DNA from: Paenibacillus dokdonensis | Lineage (GTDB): Bacteria > Bacillota > Bacilli > Paenibacillales > Paenibacillaceae | Assembly: GCF_004916975.1 (NCBI RefSeq) | Contig: NZ_STGQ01000003.1 | Location: 1 to 64,000, forward strand | Direction: 5' to 3' | Length of the DNA stretch: 64,000 nt | In this document: in pieces, positions 8,493 through 17,858 of the stretch | Numbering within the stretch: the stretch's first letter is position 1 | Layout: the number at the start of each line of letters is the position of its first letter | Made by a program: the position numbers and the translations under genes | The notes under the pieces: model-generated | The model's database searches: none | The model's input: only the letters and a program-made list of their open reading frames with translations | What the model was told of the DNA's origin: nothing

Positions 8493-9449
8493 ATGAGCTA
8501 CTCCCATCTTAGCATAATTGAGCGCGGACAACTAGAAACGTTACATCGACTGGGCTGGTCCTGCCGGGAAATAGGGCGTGAACTGGGCCGTCATCCCTCT
8601 ACAATCGCACGTGAAGTTGTACGAGGCAGCCAGAAAGAAGAGTATGCGGCTCTACCCGCCCAACAGGCCTACCACGAGCGAAGAGCTTCATGTGTGCCTA
8701 ACGGGAAGTACAACACAGATCTTGCTGAGCAGATCAACCAGAAGCTGCTGGAGACGTGGTCTCCTGAGCAGATCGCGGAGAAGCGACGGGCGGAAGGGAA
8801 GCCTTTCGTTTGCTTCAAGACCATCTACAGATGGCTCTACAAAGGATGCCTTGCAGCTGGAGACGTCAAGGTTCTACGGCATAAAGGCAAGCGTCAGAAA
8901 CCGGTGGAAACGCGCGGTCGCTTCCTCGTTGGCACCCCAATTAGCAAGAGACCAAAAGAGGTTCGCAAACGCACGTCATTTGGCCATTGGGAGCTCGATA
9001 CTGTCGTCTCCAGCCGAGGGAATAGTAAAGCCTGTGCGGCTACCTTCATTGAACGGAAGACGCGTCTTTACGTGGCTGTGAAAATGCCAGATAGGACGGC
9101 TAACTCCATGGAAATCGCCTTCGGTGTCGTGGCCAGCCAATACCCACAAGGTGCCTTCCAAACGGCGACAACCGATCGAGGGAAAGAGTTCGCTTGCTAC
9201 GCGAATCTGGAAGCCTTTCACGATATCCAGGTCTATTTTGCAGATCCATATTCCTCTTGGCAGCGGGGCTCCAACGAGAATGGAAACGGCCTACTCCGAG
9301 AGTTCTTCCCCAAAGGGCATGACTTCGCTGCCATTACGGATGAACAACTTGCTGATGCGCTCCGGCTGATTAACAACCGCCCCCGAAAATGCCTAGATTG
9401 GAAGTCGGCTCACGAAGCCTTCATGGACGAGGTGTCGCACTTAGCTTGA
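8493..9449 (+). CDS. IS30-family transposase
   Basis: A 318-residue DDE transposase. The N-terminal helix-turn-helix reads HLSIIERGQLETLHRLGWSC followed by REIGRELGRHPSTIAREV, typical of IS30. The catalytic triad is visible as D in HWELDTVVS, D in TTDRGKEFA and E in NENGNGLLREFFPKG. The C-terminus has the family NNRPRKCLDWKSAHEAF. The start at 8493 is chosen for the AGGAG seven bases upstream and because it gives the family N-terminus; a longer reading from 8430 adds residues with no match. The gene end overlaps the right inverted repeat. It is one of the few plus-strand genes here. Confidence 0.93.
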   Translation: MSYSHLSIIERGQLETLHRLGWSCREIGRELGRHPSTIAREVVRGSQKEEYAALPAQQAYHERRASCVPNGKYNTDLAEQINQKLLETWSPEQIAEKRRAEGKPFVCFKTIYRWLYKGCLAAGDVKVLRHKGKRQKPVETRGRFLVGTPISKRPKEVRKRTSFGHWELDTVVSSRGNSKACAATFIERKTRLYVAVKMPDRTANSMEIAFGVVASQYPQGAFQTATTDRGKEFACYANLEAFHDIQVYFADPYSSWQRGSNENGNGLLREFFPKGHDFAAITDEQLADALRLINNRPRKCLDWKSAHEAFMDEVSHLA

Positions 9450-9458
9450 CAATCCGTC
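9429..9458 (+). repeat. IS30 right inverted repeat
   Basis: The inverted copy of the left end; it overlaps the last seven codons of the transposase. It is followed immediately by AAGA, the putative target duplication. Confidence 0.85.
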
Positions 9459-9462
9459 AAGA

Positions 9463-9505
9463 AAAAAAGCCGTCCAGGATGCTTATCGCACCTTAAACGG
9501 CTTCT
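9463..9505 (-). terminator. Terminator of the spo0B-obg transcript
   Basis: On the minus strand AAGCCGT...ACGGCTT forms the outer stem and AGGTGC...GCATCCT the inner stem, followed by TTTTTTT. The IS30 element begins at the end of the T-tract. Confidence 0.8.
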
Positions 9506-9509
9506 CATT

Positions 9510-10823
9510 TTAGTAGTAACTGCTGCCTTCCACGAACTCAAATTCGAAGTCGGCGATACGGACGATCGTTCCTTCAACCGCGCCGCGTTTACGCAGCTCA
9601 TCATCAATGCCCATATGACGCATCGTACGCGCAAGCTTTTGAATAGCTTCATGCGAATTCATCTGAATTCTCTTCAGCATCCCTTCAATCTTCACGCTGT
9701 GTACGACATATGCCTCATTATCCCTTGTGATGGTAAATGCATTGTTATCGTCTTTCTTATCCAGCTTGTATACTTTTCTTTCCGTAGTCTCGGCCACCTC
9801 TTCGATGTGAACCTCTTCCGGAATAGCATCAAGAATATCTGCCGTACGGTAAAGCAGCTCCTGAACACCTTGACGCGTAAGAGAAGAAATCGGCATGATT
9901 TCGATGTCAGGTCGCAGACTCTGAACCTGTTCACGAAACATTGCAAGGTTTTCCTCAGCTTCAGGCATGTCCATTTTATTCGCTGCCACGATCTGTGGAC
10001 GCTCTGCGAGAGCAGCATTGTACAGCTTAAGCTCATCATTGATTTTCACCCAGTCTTCGAATGGGTCACGGCCTTCGGATCCAGCCATATCAACGACATG
10101 GATAATGATTCGCGTACGTTCTACATGCCGCAGGAATTCATGTCCCAGACCTACACCTTCATGGGCACCTTCAATGAGTCCAGGCAAATCGGCCATGACA
10201 AAGCTCCGGCCATCTCCTGCTTCGACCATACCAAGATTCGGAGTGATCGTTGTGAAATGGTAAGCGCCGATTTTGGGCTCTGCAGCAGAAACCACAGACA
10301 GCAGGGTAGATTTCCCGACACTCGGGAAGCCTACGAGACCCACATCAGCCATGACCTTCAGTTCCATAACCAGATAACGCTCCTGGCCCTCTTCACCATT
10401 TTCAGCAATCTCTGGAGCTGGGTTGTTCGGTGTAGCGAAGCGGGTGTTACCGCGTCCACCGCGTCCACCGCGTGCTACAACGACCTGCTGGCCGTGGCGA
10501 ACCATATCCGCGAGCACCTCGCCTGTATCATCATCAATCAGCACGGTCCCTGGCGGAATCCGTACAATCATATTTTCAGCATTCGCACCATGCTGGCTCT
10601 TGTTCCGGCCTTTGACCCCGCGCTGGGCTTTAAAATGCCGCTGATAACGGAAATCCATCAGCGTACGCAGACCCTCATCAACGCGGAATATGATATCTCC
10701 GCCTCTACCACCGTCACCGCCGGCAGGTCCGCCTTCAGGGACGTATTTCTCCCGGCGAAAGGCCACTAGCCCGTCACCGCCGTCGCCGCCTTTAACGTAA
10801 ATCTTCGCTTTATCTACAAACAT
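9510..10823 (-). CDS. obg: Obg/CgtA ribosome-assembly GTPase
   Basis: An essential GTPase of 437 residues that binds the 50S subunit and links ribosome maturation to stress and sporulation signalling. The glycine-rich Obg fold is at about 1-158 ([20 protein letters not shown]). The G domain follows, with [30 protein letters not shown] and the later SS(L) motif. A C-terminal OCT domain runs from about 345. The start at 10823 has GGAAGG nearby and gives the family N-terminus [13 protein letters not shown]; the longer reading from 10856 would run into spo0B. It follows spo0B by 13 bp. Confidence 0.97.
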   Translation of the reverse strand: MFVDKAKIYVKGGDGGDGLVAFRREKYVPEGGPAGGDGGRGGDIIFRVDEGLRTLMDFRYQRHFKAQRGVKGRNKSQHGANAENMIVRIPPGTVLIDDDTGEVLADMVRHGQQVVVARGGRGGRGNTRFATPNNPAPEIAENGEEGQERYLVMELKVMADVGLVGFPSVGKSTLLSVVSAAEPKIGAYHFTTITPNLGMVEAGDGRSFVMADLPGLIEGAHEGVGLGHEFLRHVERTRIIIHVVDMAGSEGRDPFEDWVKINDELKLYNAALAERPQIVAANKMDMPEAEENLAMFREQVQSLRPDIEIMPISSLTRQGVQELLYRTADILDAIPEEVHIEEVAETTERKVYKLDKKDDNNAFTITRDNEAYVVHSVKIEGMLKRIQMNSHEAIQKLARTMRHMGIDDELRKRGAVEGTIVRIADFEFEFVEGSSYY

Positions 10824-10836
10824 GACTTCACCTTCC

Positions 10837-11574
10837 TCATGACTCACACGGCACACGCAATTGAAACGAAGCCTGGGAGGGATGAAGCTGCTCCGCTTTC
10901 ATTTTTTTGCCTTGTACCACATTATAAATTTGCTGCTTCAGCATTTCCGGATCTCCCATAGATCCGTCTTCTTCAAAGCTTACGATAATATCCGCACCTT
11001 CCTGACGCAAACTCAAAAGCAGTTTACGGGTATCCCCCCAAGATACTCTTCCACTATATTGATAAGCGCGAATCGTCTGCATGATCACAGCAGCTAAGTC
11101 GACACCATCCTGCGGACTCAACTTATCCAGCTGCATATCGTGATCCACTGCAATCTCAAGCTCGAGATTACTGTTTGAAGTCCGGAACGATTGCAGATAA
11201 AAGACAAGTGACGGTATGCCAAGCTTTGAAATTTTGCTTTCTTGGTTCATCCGCTCTTTTATTCTTTCCACACAATGTACGGCTTTATCAATTTTCCCAA
11301 GCTGAATGTAACCGTACAATATCTGCAGGTCATTCATCCAGTCATGCCGATGGTGATTCAGCGTCCGTATAGCCGCCTCTTCAAAGCTTCGCAGCAATGC
11401 CTGCTGTTCTTGCTCATGACGGCGGATAATCAGCATGAAGCTTCCTGCAAGTACAGCCGCCACCCATATCACCAGCACAATGCTCCAGATGAGAGACTTG
11501 TCCTGTATAACGAAATATAATGGTATAGCTAAGGATATAGCGAATATAGCCAATAGAGTCTTCCAGGATTTCAA
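10837..11574 (-). CDS. spo0B: Spo0B sporulation phosphotransferase
   Basis: In the sporulation phosphorelay Spo0B moves phosphate from Spo0F to Spo0A. The 245-residue protein has two hydrophobic N-terminal segments (about 7-22 and 30-50). Then comes the four-helix-bundle dimerisation helix with [20 protein letters not shown], where the HDWMN histidine (about H77) is the expected phosphoryl site. The C-terminal domain is kinase-like but degenerate. The first-listed GTG at 11598 lacks a ribosome site; TTG at 11574 has GGGGAG six bases upstream, so I chose it. The N-terminal membrane segments are absent from B. subtilis Spo0B, which is cytoplasmic. Position before obg matches B. subtilis. Confidence 0.85.
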   Translation of the reverse strand: MKSWKTLLAIFAISLAIPLYFVIQDKSLIWSIVLVIWVAAVLAGSFMLIIRRHEQEQQALLRSFEEAAIRTLNHHRHDWMNDLQILYGYIQLGKIDKAVHCVERIKERMNQESKISKLGIPSLVFYLQSFRTSNSNLELEIAVDHDMQLDKLSPQDGVDLAAVIMQTIRAYQYSGRVSWGDTRKLLLSLRQEGADIIVSFEEDGSMGDPEMLKQQIYNVVQGKKMKAEQLHPSQASFQLRVPCES

Positions 11575-11795
11575 TAGCCTCTCCCCGTTCCTTATCACCG
11601 ATCATTCTTACATCAATTACCAGTATAACACAGCAATCCTTGATAGATCATCCATCAACTGCAAGAAAAAAACATTATCCGCTTGTCCCGCAGTCATAAA
11701 CATATCTCTTGATCGCCCGGAGAAAGGCCATATTCTGCTCAAAAGCGTTCTATTTGCAATATTGCCACAGCACTTATATTGACCTCATATATTTA

Positions 11796-11833
11796 AAAAA
11801 AGCCTTCGGCAAGCACTGCCGAAGGCTCTTCTC
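11796..11833 (-). terminator. Terminator after rpmA
   Basis: On the minus strand GAGCCTTCGGCAGTGC...GCCGAAGGC forms a strong stem followed by seven T's. It lies 30 bp after the rpmA stop and separates the ribosomal-protein operon from spo0B-obg. Confidence 0.88.
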
Positions 11834-11862
11834 GTTAATCCAACCCGTTTTGTGAAGACAAC

Positions 11863-12174
11863 TTACGCTTCCACTGCTGCCGCTACCGGAGCAACATCAA
11901 CAGGGTAGACGCTCACTTTTTTGCGATCGCGGCCCCAACGTTCGAATTTCACAACGCCGTCCACTTTTGCAAACAAAGTATCGTCTTTGCCGATGCCCAC
12001 GTTCGTACCAGGATGAATTTTAGTTCCGCGTTGACGAACCAAAATGCTTCCGCCAGTAACGGTTTGTCCGTCAGCACGCTTAACGCCGAGGCGTTTTGCT
12101 TGGCTGTCGCGTCCGTTCTTTGTGGAACCAACACCCTTTTTCGATGCGAACAATTGAAGATTCAACTTTAACAT
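11863..12174 (-). CDS. rpmA: 50S ribosomal protein L27
   Basis: A 103-residue L27 that reaches the peptidyl-transferase centre of the 50S subunit. The N-terminus is [20 protein letters not shown], the Firmicute form with a cleavable extension before the functional ASKKG tail. The body has [17 protein letters not shown] and [19 protein letters not shown]. The extension must be removed by Prp, encoded just upstream. Confidence 0.98.
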   Translation of the reverse strand: MLKLNLQLFASKKGVGSTKNGRDSQAKRLGVKRADGQTVTGGSILVRQRGTKIHPGTNVGIGKDDTLFAKVDGVVKFERWGRDRKKVSVYPVDVAPVAAAVEA

Positions 12175-12179
12175 GTTGT

Positions 12180-12524
12180 CTACCTCCTTCTTTGAGTAAT
12201 AACTTCTTTTATTTGAATATACTTCCCGTATGATTCTGTAATCGAATTCAGCATAACTACCATAGACTCGAGCAGCAGCTGTGCTTGGCTTTCAGCATTT
12301 CCATTCCCGTCAACGGGAAGATAGGCGCTTAAAAAACCATCATTCATTCTGCTGTCCATTACGGTTCCGGTTAATGCTTCCAAAGAATTCACAGTTCCGA
12401 CCGTGACCGTCGATACGCCGGCGCACACAATATCTTCACCATGTTTCGCATAGTTCGCATGTCCCTTTACCTCAAAGCCATGGATGCTGCCATCCTCTTG
12501 ACGTAGTATGCGCACGTTAATCAA
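12180..12524 (-). CDS. prp: Ribosomal-processing cysteine protease Prp
   Basis: A 114-residue protein (YsxB family) that cleaves the N-terminal extension of L27. The catalytic pair characterised in Staphylococcus is seen as H22 in [12 protein letters not shown] and C34 in [13 protein letters not shown]. It lies between rplU and rpmA, as in all genomes with the extended L27. The start is TTG with AAGGTG seven bases upstream. Confidence 0.95.
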   Translation of the reverse strand: MINVRILRQEDGSIHGFEVKGHANYAKHGEDIVCAGVSTVTVGTVNSLEALTGTVMDSRMNDGFLSAYLPVDGNGNAESQAQLLLESMVVMLNSITESYGKYIQIKEVITQRRR

Positions 12525-12538
12525 ATCAGTGCACCTTC

Positions 12539-12850
12539 TTACGCCTGGATTTTTTCGATGGTTACTTTAGTGTAAGGTTGACGATGGCCTTGTTTCTTGT
12601 GGTAGTTTTTCTTAGGTTTGTATTTGTATACTACAACCTTTGCACCTTTGCCATGTCTCTCCACTTTTGCGGTTACAGCTGCGCCGGAAACCAGTGGCGT
12701 ACCTGCTACCAAACCGTTGTCATTAGATACGGCCAATACACGATCGAAAGTCACGCTTTCGCCGTCGCCCGCATTCAATTTTTCGATGTACAATACGTCG
12801 CCCTCTTGAACTTTGTATTGTTTACCGCCAGTTTCGATAATTGCGTACAT
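12539..12850 (-). CDS. rplU: 50S ribosomal protein L21
   Basis: A 103-residue L21 with the family start [18 protein letters not shown] and a basic C-terminal [18 protein letters not shown] set the start at 12850, preceded by GAGGAGGTG. The reading from 12868 adds six residues and would overlap the ribosome site. First gene of rplU-prp-rpmA. Confidence 0.97.
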   Translation of the reverse strand: MYAIIETGGKQYKVQEGDVLYIEKLNAGDGESVTFDRVLAVSNDNGLVAGTPLVSGAAVTAKVERHGKGAKVVVYKYKPKKNYHKKQGHRQPYTKVTIEKIQA

Positions 12851-12855
12851 TTGCT

Positions 12856-12960
12856 TGCACCTCCTCATGTCTCAGACTCGCCTGATCCAGGTGGCTGCCC
12901 TAAAGCTGCACTTTTCAACCCGACCGGAGCGGTTACAGCATGTGACAAGCATAAATACCG
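12856..12960 (-). ncRNA. Probable L21 leader (ribosomal protein autoregulatory RNA)
   Basis: The roughly 120-nt 5' leader of rplU contains CCGCTCCGG, GTTGAAAAGTGCA and GGGCAGCCACCTGGAT, which resemble the conserved core of the Firmicute L21 leader family as I remember it. A covariance-model search (Rfam L21_leader) would be decisive. Position and length fit. Confidence 0.55.
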
Positions 12961-12975
12961 GACACATACTCATAG

Positions 12976-13005
12976 ATATTAACATAACCCAGGTATCCGA
13001 GTCAA
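12976..13005 (-). promoter_or_regulatory. rplU promoter
   Basis: Minus strand: -35 TTGACT (13000-13005), 18-bp spacer, -10 TAATAT (12976-12981). It overlaps the last codons of rng, so the ribosomal operon can be transcribed independently of the spoIVF-rng genes. Confidence 0.65.
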
Positions 13006-14246
13006 TGGATGCCTAGTAGGTTTATTTTACCCGTACCTTCACATGTATCACAAGGCTTCGTGAACAGCATGGCTGTATCATCACGCACCTTTTTGCGTGT
13101 CAACTCCAACAGACCCAGCTTGGTCCACCCGACGACATGGCTTTTCGTACGATCTTTACTCATACCTGCCTCCAGCCTGTCCACCACATCCTGACGATGC
13201 TGGTCCTGCTCCATATCAATAAAATCGACAATAATAATGCCGCCTACATCACGGAGTCTGATCAGCCTGGCGATCTCTTCCGCAGCTAGTAAATTGGTAC
13301 GCGTTACTGTATCCTCAAGGCTGTCCCCGCCAATATACTTGCCTGTATTCACATCAACGACCGTAAGAGCCTCCGTTTGGTCCCAAACGATCGAGCCACC
13401 GCTTTCCAGAATGACCTTGCGCGAGAAATCCCGCTCCATCTGCTCCTGGATGCCAAAGCTTCTGAAAATATGCTCTTGTCCTTGGTACACTTTAACAGGT
13501 AAATGACTGCCGTGGGCAATTTCCTCCAGGAACATTTCCGCTTCCCTGGCCCCTTTGGCGCTGTCGATTTGCAATTCATCCTGCTGCGGGTCAAACACAT
13601 CCCGGATAAACCGCTGTACAATACTTAGATCCTGATGCAAAAGTGAGGGAGCCACGCTGGCGTCTGCACGTTTTTGAATCATCCGCCACTGCTCACGAAG
13701 CAAATCAAGATCCCCTGCAATTGCGCACGGATTCTCTTCTTCGGAGACCGTTCTCATGATGATGCCTTCCCCTTCACGCCGGATTTCTTCCCCCAGCATT
13801 TTCAGGCGGCTGCGTTCATGCTCTTTGCTGACCTTTTTGGAAACCGCAACATAATCGGCATTCGGCATATACACAACCCATCTTCCTGGGAGTGAGTAAT
13901 GTGTGGTCACTCTCGGACCCTTGCTACCAAGCGGCTCCTTCATGACCTGTACAACCACTTCCTGCCCGACGCGGAGCAGATTCTCAATCGACGGTTTCTC
14001 TTTAGGCTGCTTATCCAGATGCGGATGCAGCACATCGTCCACATACAAAAAAGCATTCTTTTTATGACCGATATCCACAAAAGCCGCCTGCATGCCCGGA
14101 AGCACATTGACGACACGTCCTTTATAAAAGCTCCCTACCAGACTGTGATTATGGCTGCGTTCAATCGCAAACTCTACCAGTTTGCCTTCTTCCACGAGGG
14201 CCATCTGCGTCTGCTTCGATTCACAATGAACAATCATTTGTTTCAT
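13002..14246 (-). CDS. rng: Ribonuclease E/G family protein
   Basis: A 414-residue RNase G-like endoribonuclease. The N-terminal S1 domain (about 35-115) includes GSFYKGRVVNVLPGMQAAFV. The catalytic DNase I-like part has the metal-binding aspartates in TVVDVNTGKYIG and VDFIDM. The C-terminus CDTCEGTG is the Zn-link. It lacks the long RNase E scaffold. Start at 14246: AGGGGTGG precedes this ATG, while the longer reading from 14276 does not match the family. B. subtilis itself lacks RNase E/G, but many other Firmicutes have it beside rplU. Confidence 0.93.
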   Translation of the reverse strand: MKQMIVHCESKQTQMALVEEGKLVEFAIERSHNHSLVGSFYKGRVVNVLPGMQAAFVDIGHKKNAFLYVDDVLHPHLDKQPKEKPSIENLLRVGQEVVVQVMKEPLGSKGPRVTTHYSLPGRWVVYMPNADYVAVSKKVSKEHERSRLKMLGEEIRREGEGIIMRTVSEEENPCAIAGDLDLLREQWRMIQKRADASVAPSLLHQDLSIVQRFIRDVFDPQQDELQIDSAKGAREAEMFLEEIAHGSHLPVKVYQGQEHIFRSFGIQEQMERDFSRKVILESGGSIVWDQTEALTVVDVNTGKYIGGDSLEDTVTRTNLLAAEEIARLIRLRDVGGIIIVDFIDMEQDQHRQDVVDRLEAGMSKDRTKSHVVGWTKLGLLELTRKKVRDDTAMLFTKPCDTCEGTGKINLLGIH

Positions 14247-14351
14247 GGCTCCACCCCTGCTAGAAGACATTTCCATTCCATTTTACCATGAAATCCCCTT
14301 TTTTTAGCTTATAGCTTAAATTCAATTTTGATCTCATTTCATTTATTAATT

Positions 14352-15206
14352 TTATATGTGGAGCCCGGCGAAATAAGCCGAAATCAGGCGCTGCTCCGGA
14401 AGCATAGCAATAAGGCTGCCCTGCTTGTTAATCACATAAATGACATGATAATTCTCTCTTTTAAATAGACGCAAAATACTGTCCAAATGTTTCGCCTGAT
14501 CCACAATGATCGGCTGTTCCAACACCCTTGCCCGGGCCTCACTGCCAAATCTATTTTCCCTGTTCATGAGAAATCTGGAAAACCGGTAGGGTACATGCCG
14601 ATAATCTATCCAGTTGGAGTACAGTAGAAAAATACCGATAAGCAGCAGGTTCAGCTGTATCCGCCCTTCTCCCTGAAGGAACGGCAAAACCGAGAAGAAA
14701 ACCACGCCCATACTGCATGCAACGCTGATTCTTGAAGACCAGAGCAGCGTTGGGTGATAGGGAAAAAGCAGACTGGCGGCAGCATGCACAACCTTGCCCC
14801 CATCCAAAGGGAGAACTGGAAGAAGATTGAATAACGCGATCATGGCGTTCCCATAAATTACATAGTTCAAAAAGGCTCCGTCCCCCGGGATTATCTCACG
14901 CAGAAGCAGCGCCGCACCGATCATCAGAACATTTTGAAACGGGCCGGCGAGCGCGATGCCGATCTCTTTCCACGCGGTCAGCTGCCCGTGATCCTCCATC
15001 TCCACTACACCGCCAAACGGAAGCAGCTGGACTGAGCGGATACGCACGCCAAAAAGCAGAGCGGCTGTCATATGCCCAAGTTCATGGATAAACACAATAG
15101 AAAATAAAACGATCAGTTCTAAAAAATGACCGGTAATGACGGAAAACAGCATTAGGATAACGAAAAAAGGATGCAGTGACAGCTTGATCCCCCGAATATT
15201 AATCAA
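14352..15206 (-). CDS. spoIVFB: SpoIVFB intramembrane metalloprotease
   Basis: A site-2-protease (M50) that cleaves pro-sigma-K in the mother cell. The 284-residue protein is strongly hydrophobic. The zinc motif HELGH is at 41-45 and the third ligand is in LLPVLPLDGGK (D135). A C-terminal single CBS-like segment (about 225-284) binds ATP in B. subtilis. The TTG start overlaps the spoIVFA stop by eight bases, implying coupled translation with its inhibitor. Confidence 0.93.
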   Translation of the reverse strand: MINIRGIKLSLHPFFVILMLFSVITGHFLELIVLFSIVFIHELGHMTAALLFGVRIRSVQLLPFGGVVEMEDHGQLTAWKEIGIALAGPFQNVLMIGAALLLREIIPGDGAFLNYVIYGNAMIALFNLLPVLPLDGGKVVHAAASLLFPYHPTLLWSSRISVACSMGVVFFSVLPFLQGEGRIQLNLLLIGIFLLYSNWIDYRHVPYRFSRFLMNRENRFGSEARARVLEQPIIVDQAKHLDSILRLFKRENYHVIYVINKQGSLIAMLPEQRLISAYFAGLHI

Positions 15207-16038
15207 TAGGGATCACGCCCGCCGGGTCCACGTAATCACCGTCCTCTTTCAAGGAAAAAAATAAGGTCGGTGTCTCTCCCTCCGCTGCGGCCTTCAGCTG
15301 ACCAACCGCATCACCGCCTTCAACCCAGTCATTTTTTTGCAGACGGGTGTCTGCCAAATGACCATAGGCGGCCACAAGCTTTCCGGTATGCTGAATGGTA
15401 ACGGTTATACCCGTCTCCGCATTGCCTGAAACATCAATGACACGTCCTGTTTCTACACTCTTCACCTCAAGCGGAACATTTGAAACCTTACTCGGGGCAA
15501 TTTCAACACCTTTCAAGTCCACTGCGAAAGCCTGGACGATCTCGCCCTCGATCGGTGGATACAGTGATTTGGAGGCATTTACTTTAAGCGGAGATATCTG
15601 ATTTTGCCTGAAAATCGGTATGAATGCCGGGGCCTTGCCGAAATGGGACTCGTACCATGCCTCAGCTGCCTGAAAATCCATTTCACGGTTCAGCGACTGC
15701 ATCACATAATCCTGCGCCTTGATGCTCCAAGGCTGAGGAAATTTAAACAGACCCCAGATGAGAGCAAATATAATCGCGCTGAAAAATAACCGCCACATAA
15801 ATCCTGAAACGAAACGTGTTTTATGACGAAAGGGGCCGTGTCCTTTTGAATTTTCTTTTTTCCACATTTTCTCCGGATCTGGCTCCGGCATCAGTGATTC
15901 AGGCAATCTGCCTTTATTCCAGAGTTGGGGCGTGTCCGAAATAGGCTGCGGCATCGGCTTGACGACTGGATCCTCACTTAGCAAAAGATCCCTGATTCTC
16001 TCTTCCCTGCGCTGTTTGATTGAGGATTTCGTATCCAT
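15199..16038 (-). CDS. spoIVFA: SpoIVFA, regulator of pro-sigma-K processing
   Basis: A 279-residue protein with a basic cytoplasmic N-terminus, one membrane segment at about 80-98, and a C-terminal LytM/M23-like domain at about 205-275 (HTGKLVAAYGHLADTRLQKN). The zinc ligands of active M23 enzymes are incomplete, as expected for the non-enzymatic SpoIVFA. It holds SpoIVFB inactive in the outer forespore membrane until signalling from the forespore. Position directly before spoIVFB supports the call. Confidence 0.88.
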   Translation of the reverse strand: MDTKSSIKQRREERIRDLLLSEDPVVKPMPQPISDTPQLWNKGRLPESLMPEPDPEKMWKKENSKGHGPFRHKTRFVSGFMWRLFFSAIIFALIWGLFKFPQPWSIKAQDYVMQSLNREMDFQAAEAWYESHFGKAPAFIPIFRQNQISPLKVNASKSLYPPIEGEIVQAFAVDLKGVEIAPSKVSNVPLEVKSVETGRVIDVSGNAETGITVTIQHTGKLVAAYGHLADTRLQKNDWVEGGDAVGQLKAAAEGETPTLFFSLKEDGDYVDPAGVIPID

Positions 16039-16149
16039 TGAGTGATCCCCTTTCGAGGCTTGTTTTTAATCTATTTTATGAGGGGATGTCCCTGTTTTAG
16101 AACAAGCCTGAGCTTGTCGCATGAATAAGCAGCAAGGGGAAATAGACAA

Positions 16150-16186
16150 AAAAAAGGCCCCCATCATCATGAAGAGGGCCTTTGAA
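16150..16186 (-). terminator. Terminator of the opuC operon
   Basis: AAAGGCCC and GGGCCTTT pair across a 15-nt loop (16153-16183), followed on the minus strand by a T-rich run. It lies 13 bp after the last transporter gene. Confidence 0.85.
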
Positions 16187-16196
16187 CCGAATATTT

Positions 16197-16895
16197 CTAA
16201 AGAATTTTTTGCACTTTGGTTGGAGCTGGAGCAGCGCCGGACTTTCGTTTCGTCAAATCCATTTTACGCTGCAATATCCCAAGTACGATATCCGCCACGA
16301 TAGCGAGCAAAGCTGCCGGTATCGCACCCGCGAAGATCCGAAGTGAGTTGTTGCTGTTCAATCCAGCGTATATTTCCCGGCCAAGCCCGCCTCCGCCGAC
16401 AAGAGGTGCGATCGTTACGACCCCAATTGCGATGACAGCCGCAATGCGCAATCCCGACATGATATACGTCAAGGACAACGGAAACCGAACTTTGATGAGC
16501 AGCTGAAAGGCGCTCATACCGATTCCTTTTCCGGATTCGAGATAGCTTGGGTCAACCTGCTTCAAACCGACGTAAGTGTTTCGCGCAATGGGGTTCAATG
16601 AATACAGGAAAAGTCCCACCATGACGGTTTTCGTTCCAAGCCCCATCCACAGCATGAGCACGACCAGCATGGCCAGGCTCGGTACTACCTGAAGAATGTT
16701 CGTAATGAACAAAATGACCTTGGCGGCCCATTTGTTTTTGGAGCAAAGGATACCCAGCGGCACCCCAACGATCACCGCGAGGCCGAGCCCGATAACCACC
16801 ATCGTAAGATGCTGGATGAAATATTCCCACAGCATGCCGCTGTTACGGGAAACATAAGACAAAAAGTCTGAAAATGTTAAATGTTTACTTTCCAT
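16197..16895 (-). CDS. opuCD: Osmoprotectant ABC transporter permease (OpuCD-like)
   Basis: A 232-residue inner-membrane permease with five or six hydrophobic segments and the EAA-type loop GLKQVDPSYLESGKGIGMSA near the middle. It is the second permease of a four-gene set that imports glycine betaine, carnitine or choline. The AIGVVTIAPLVGGGGLGREI segment is typical of OpuC/OpuB permeases. It follows the binding protein by 13 bp. Confidence 0.85.
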   Translation of the reverse strand: MESKHLTFSDFLSYVSRNSGMLWEYFIQHLTMVVIGLGLAVIVGVPLGILCSKNKWAAKVILFITNILQVVPSLAMLVVLMLWMGLGTKTVMVGLFLYSLNPIARNTYVGLKQVDPSYLESGKGIGMSAFQLLIKVRFPLSLTYIMSGLRIAAVIAIGVVTIAPLVGGGGLGREIYAGLNSNNSLRIFAGAIPAALLAIVADIVLGILQRKMDLTKRKSGAAPAPTKVQKIL

Positions 16896-16908
16896 TGCTT
16901 ACCCTCCT

Positions 16909-17811
16909 TTAGCCTTTCAAGAGGCCCTTTTGCTTCAAGTACGCATTGGCAACCTCACGCTCGCTTTTCTTCTCGATGTCCACCTGATAATTGAGAGATA
17001 TCATTGTATCCGCATTCAGATGGCCGATTAAAGGCGCTATGGCATCCTTAATTTCGGGATGCTTTTTCAGAAGATCCGAACGCAGCACCGGGCTGGCATC
17101 ATACGGAGGGAAGAATTGCTTGTCATCCTGCAGTGTCTGCAAATTATAAGCTTTCAGACGTGAGTCTGTTGAATAGGCCAGTACAATGTCGACCTGCTTG
17201 TTGGCAACGGCGCTGTACACCAGACTGATTTCCATAGGGAATATCTGGCCAAACTTGATTCCATACGCCTTGGAAAATGCAGGATATCCATCCGTACTTC
17301 TTTCCAGCCACGTTGTATCCACACCAAGCTTCATATTAGCCATATCTTTCTTGACATCGGATATCTTGGTATAGCCTTTGGATTCTGCAAGCTCTTTTCT
17401 TATTGTGAATGCATAAGTATTTTCAAATCCCAGAGGCTCCATCCAAGTGAATTGATAATGCTTCTGAAAGCCCTCCTGGGCTTCCTTCAAAACCTCTTTG
17501 CGGTCTTTAGTACCGCTGATCGGAAAATGGTTATTGAAAATTTCACCTGTATATAAAGTCGCCATCTGTACATCGTCTCTTTTCATCGCATTGATGACCA
17601 GGGAGCTCGATGCCAGATCCGGAATGATGTCCACGTTCAGATTGGTACGGTCTTCGATAAGAGCCTTGTACATCTCGGCAAGAATCTTAGTTTCGGTATA
17701 GGTTTGTGTACCGATTGTGACTTCGCTTTTTATACCACAGGCGGAAGTTAAACCGGTAAAAATGATTGCACAGACCAGCATCGGTATCCATTTGAGCTTA
17801 TTCAGTTTCAT
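16909..17811 (-). CDS. opuCC: Osmoprotectant-binding lipoprotein (OpuCC-like)
   Basis: A 300-residue substrate-binding lipoprotein. The signal peptide ends in the lipobox LTSAC, which gives a lipidated N-terminal Cys. The mature part starts with VTIGTQTYTETKILAEMYKA, characteristic of the OpuAC/OsmX family. The start at 17811 has GGGAGG upstream; the reading from 17862 would put 17 extra residues before the signal peptide. The substrate cannot be told from sequence. Confidence 0.87.
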   Translation of the reverse strand: MKLNKLKWIPMLVCAIIFTGLTSACGIKSEVTIGTQTYTETKILAEMYKALIEDRTNLNVDIIPDLASSSLVINAMKRDDVQMATLYTGEIFNNHFPISGTKDRKEVLKEAQEGFQKHYQFTWMEPLGFENTYAFTIRKELAESKGYTKISDVKKDMANMKLGVDTTWLERSTDGYPAFSKAYGIKFGQIFPMEISLVYSAVANKQVDIVLAYSTDSRLKAYNLQTLQDDKQFFPPYDASPVLRSDLLKKHPEIKDAIAPLIGHLNADTMISLNYQVDIEKKSEREVANAYLKQKGLLKG

Positions 17812-17858
17812 CACGCCTCCCTTGTTCAGTCTGGGTCGCTGGTTCCATAATATCCTAC

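Larger units (their letters stand above)
8375..9458 (+). mobile_element. IS30-family insertion sequence, complete
   Basis: A 1084-bp element bounded by about 30-bp imperfect inverted repeats: left 8375-8404 and right 9429-9458. Both begin GACGGATTGT from the outside and share AAGTGCGACACCTC inside. It is flanked by the direct repeat AAGA (8371-8374 and 9459-9462), consistent with a target duplication. It carries one intact transposase gene, so it may be active. It lies between the pheB promoter region and the obg terminator and directly abuts the terminator T-tract. Confidence 0.9.

Noticed and set aside
9615-10769. A 384-codon plus-strand frame opposite obg
   Set aside because: It is the shadow of a GC-rich, strongly conserved gene; its product is rich in His, Cys and Arg and resembles nothing.
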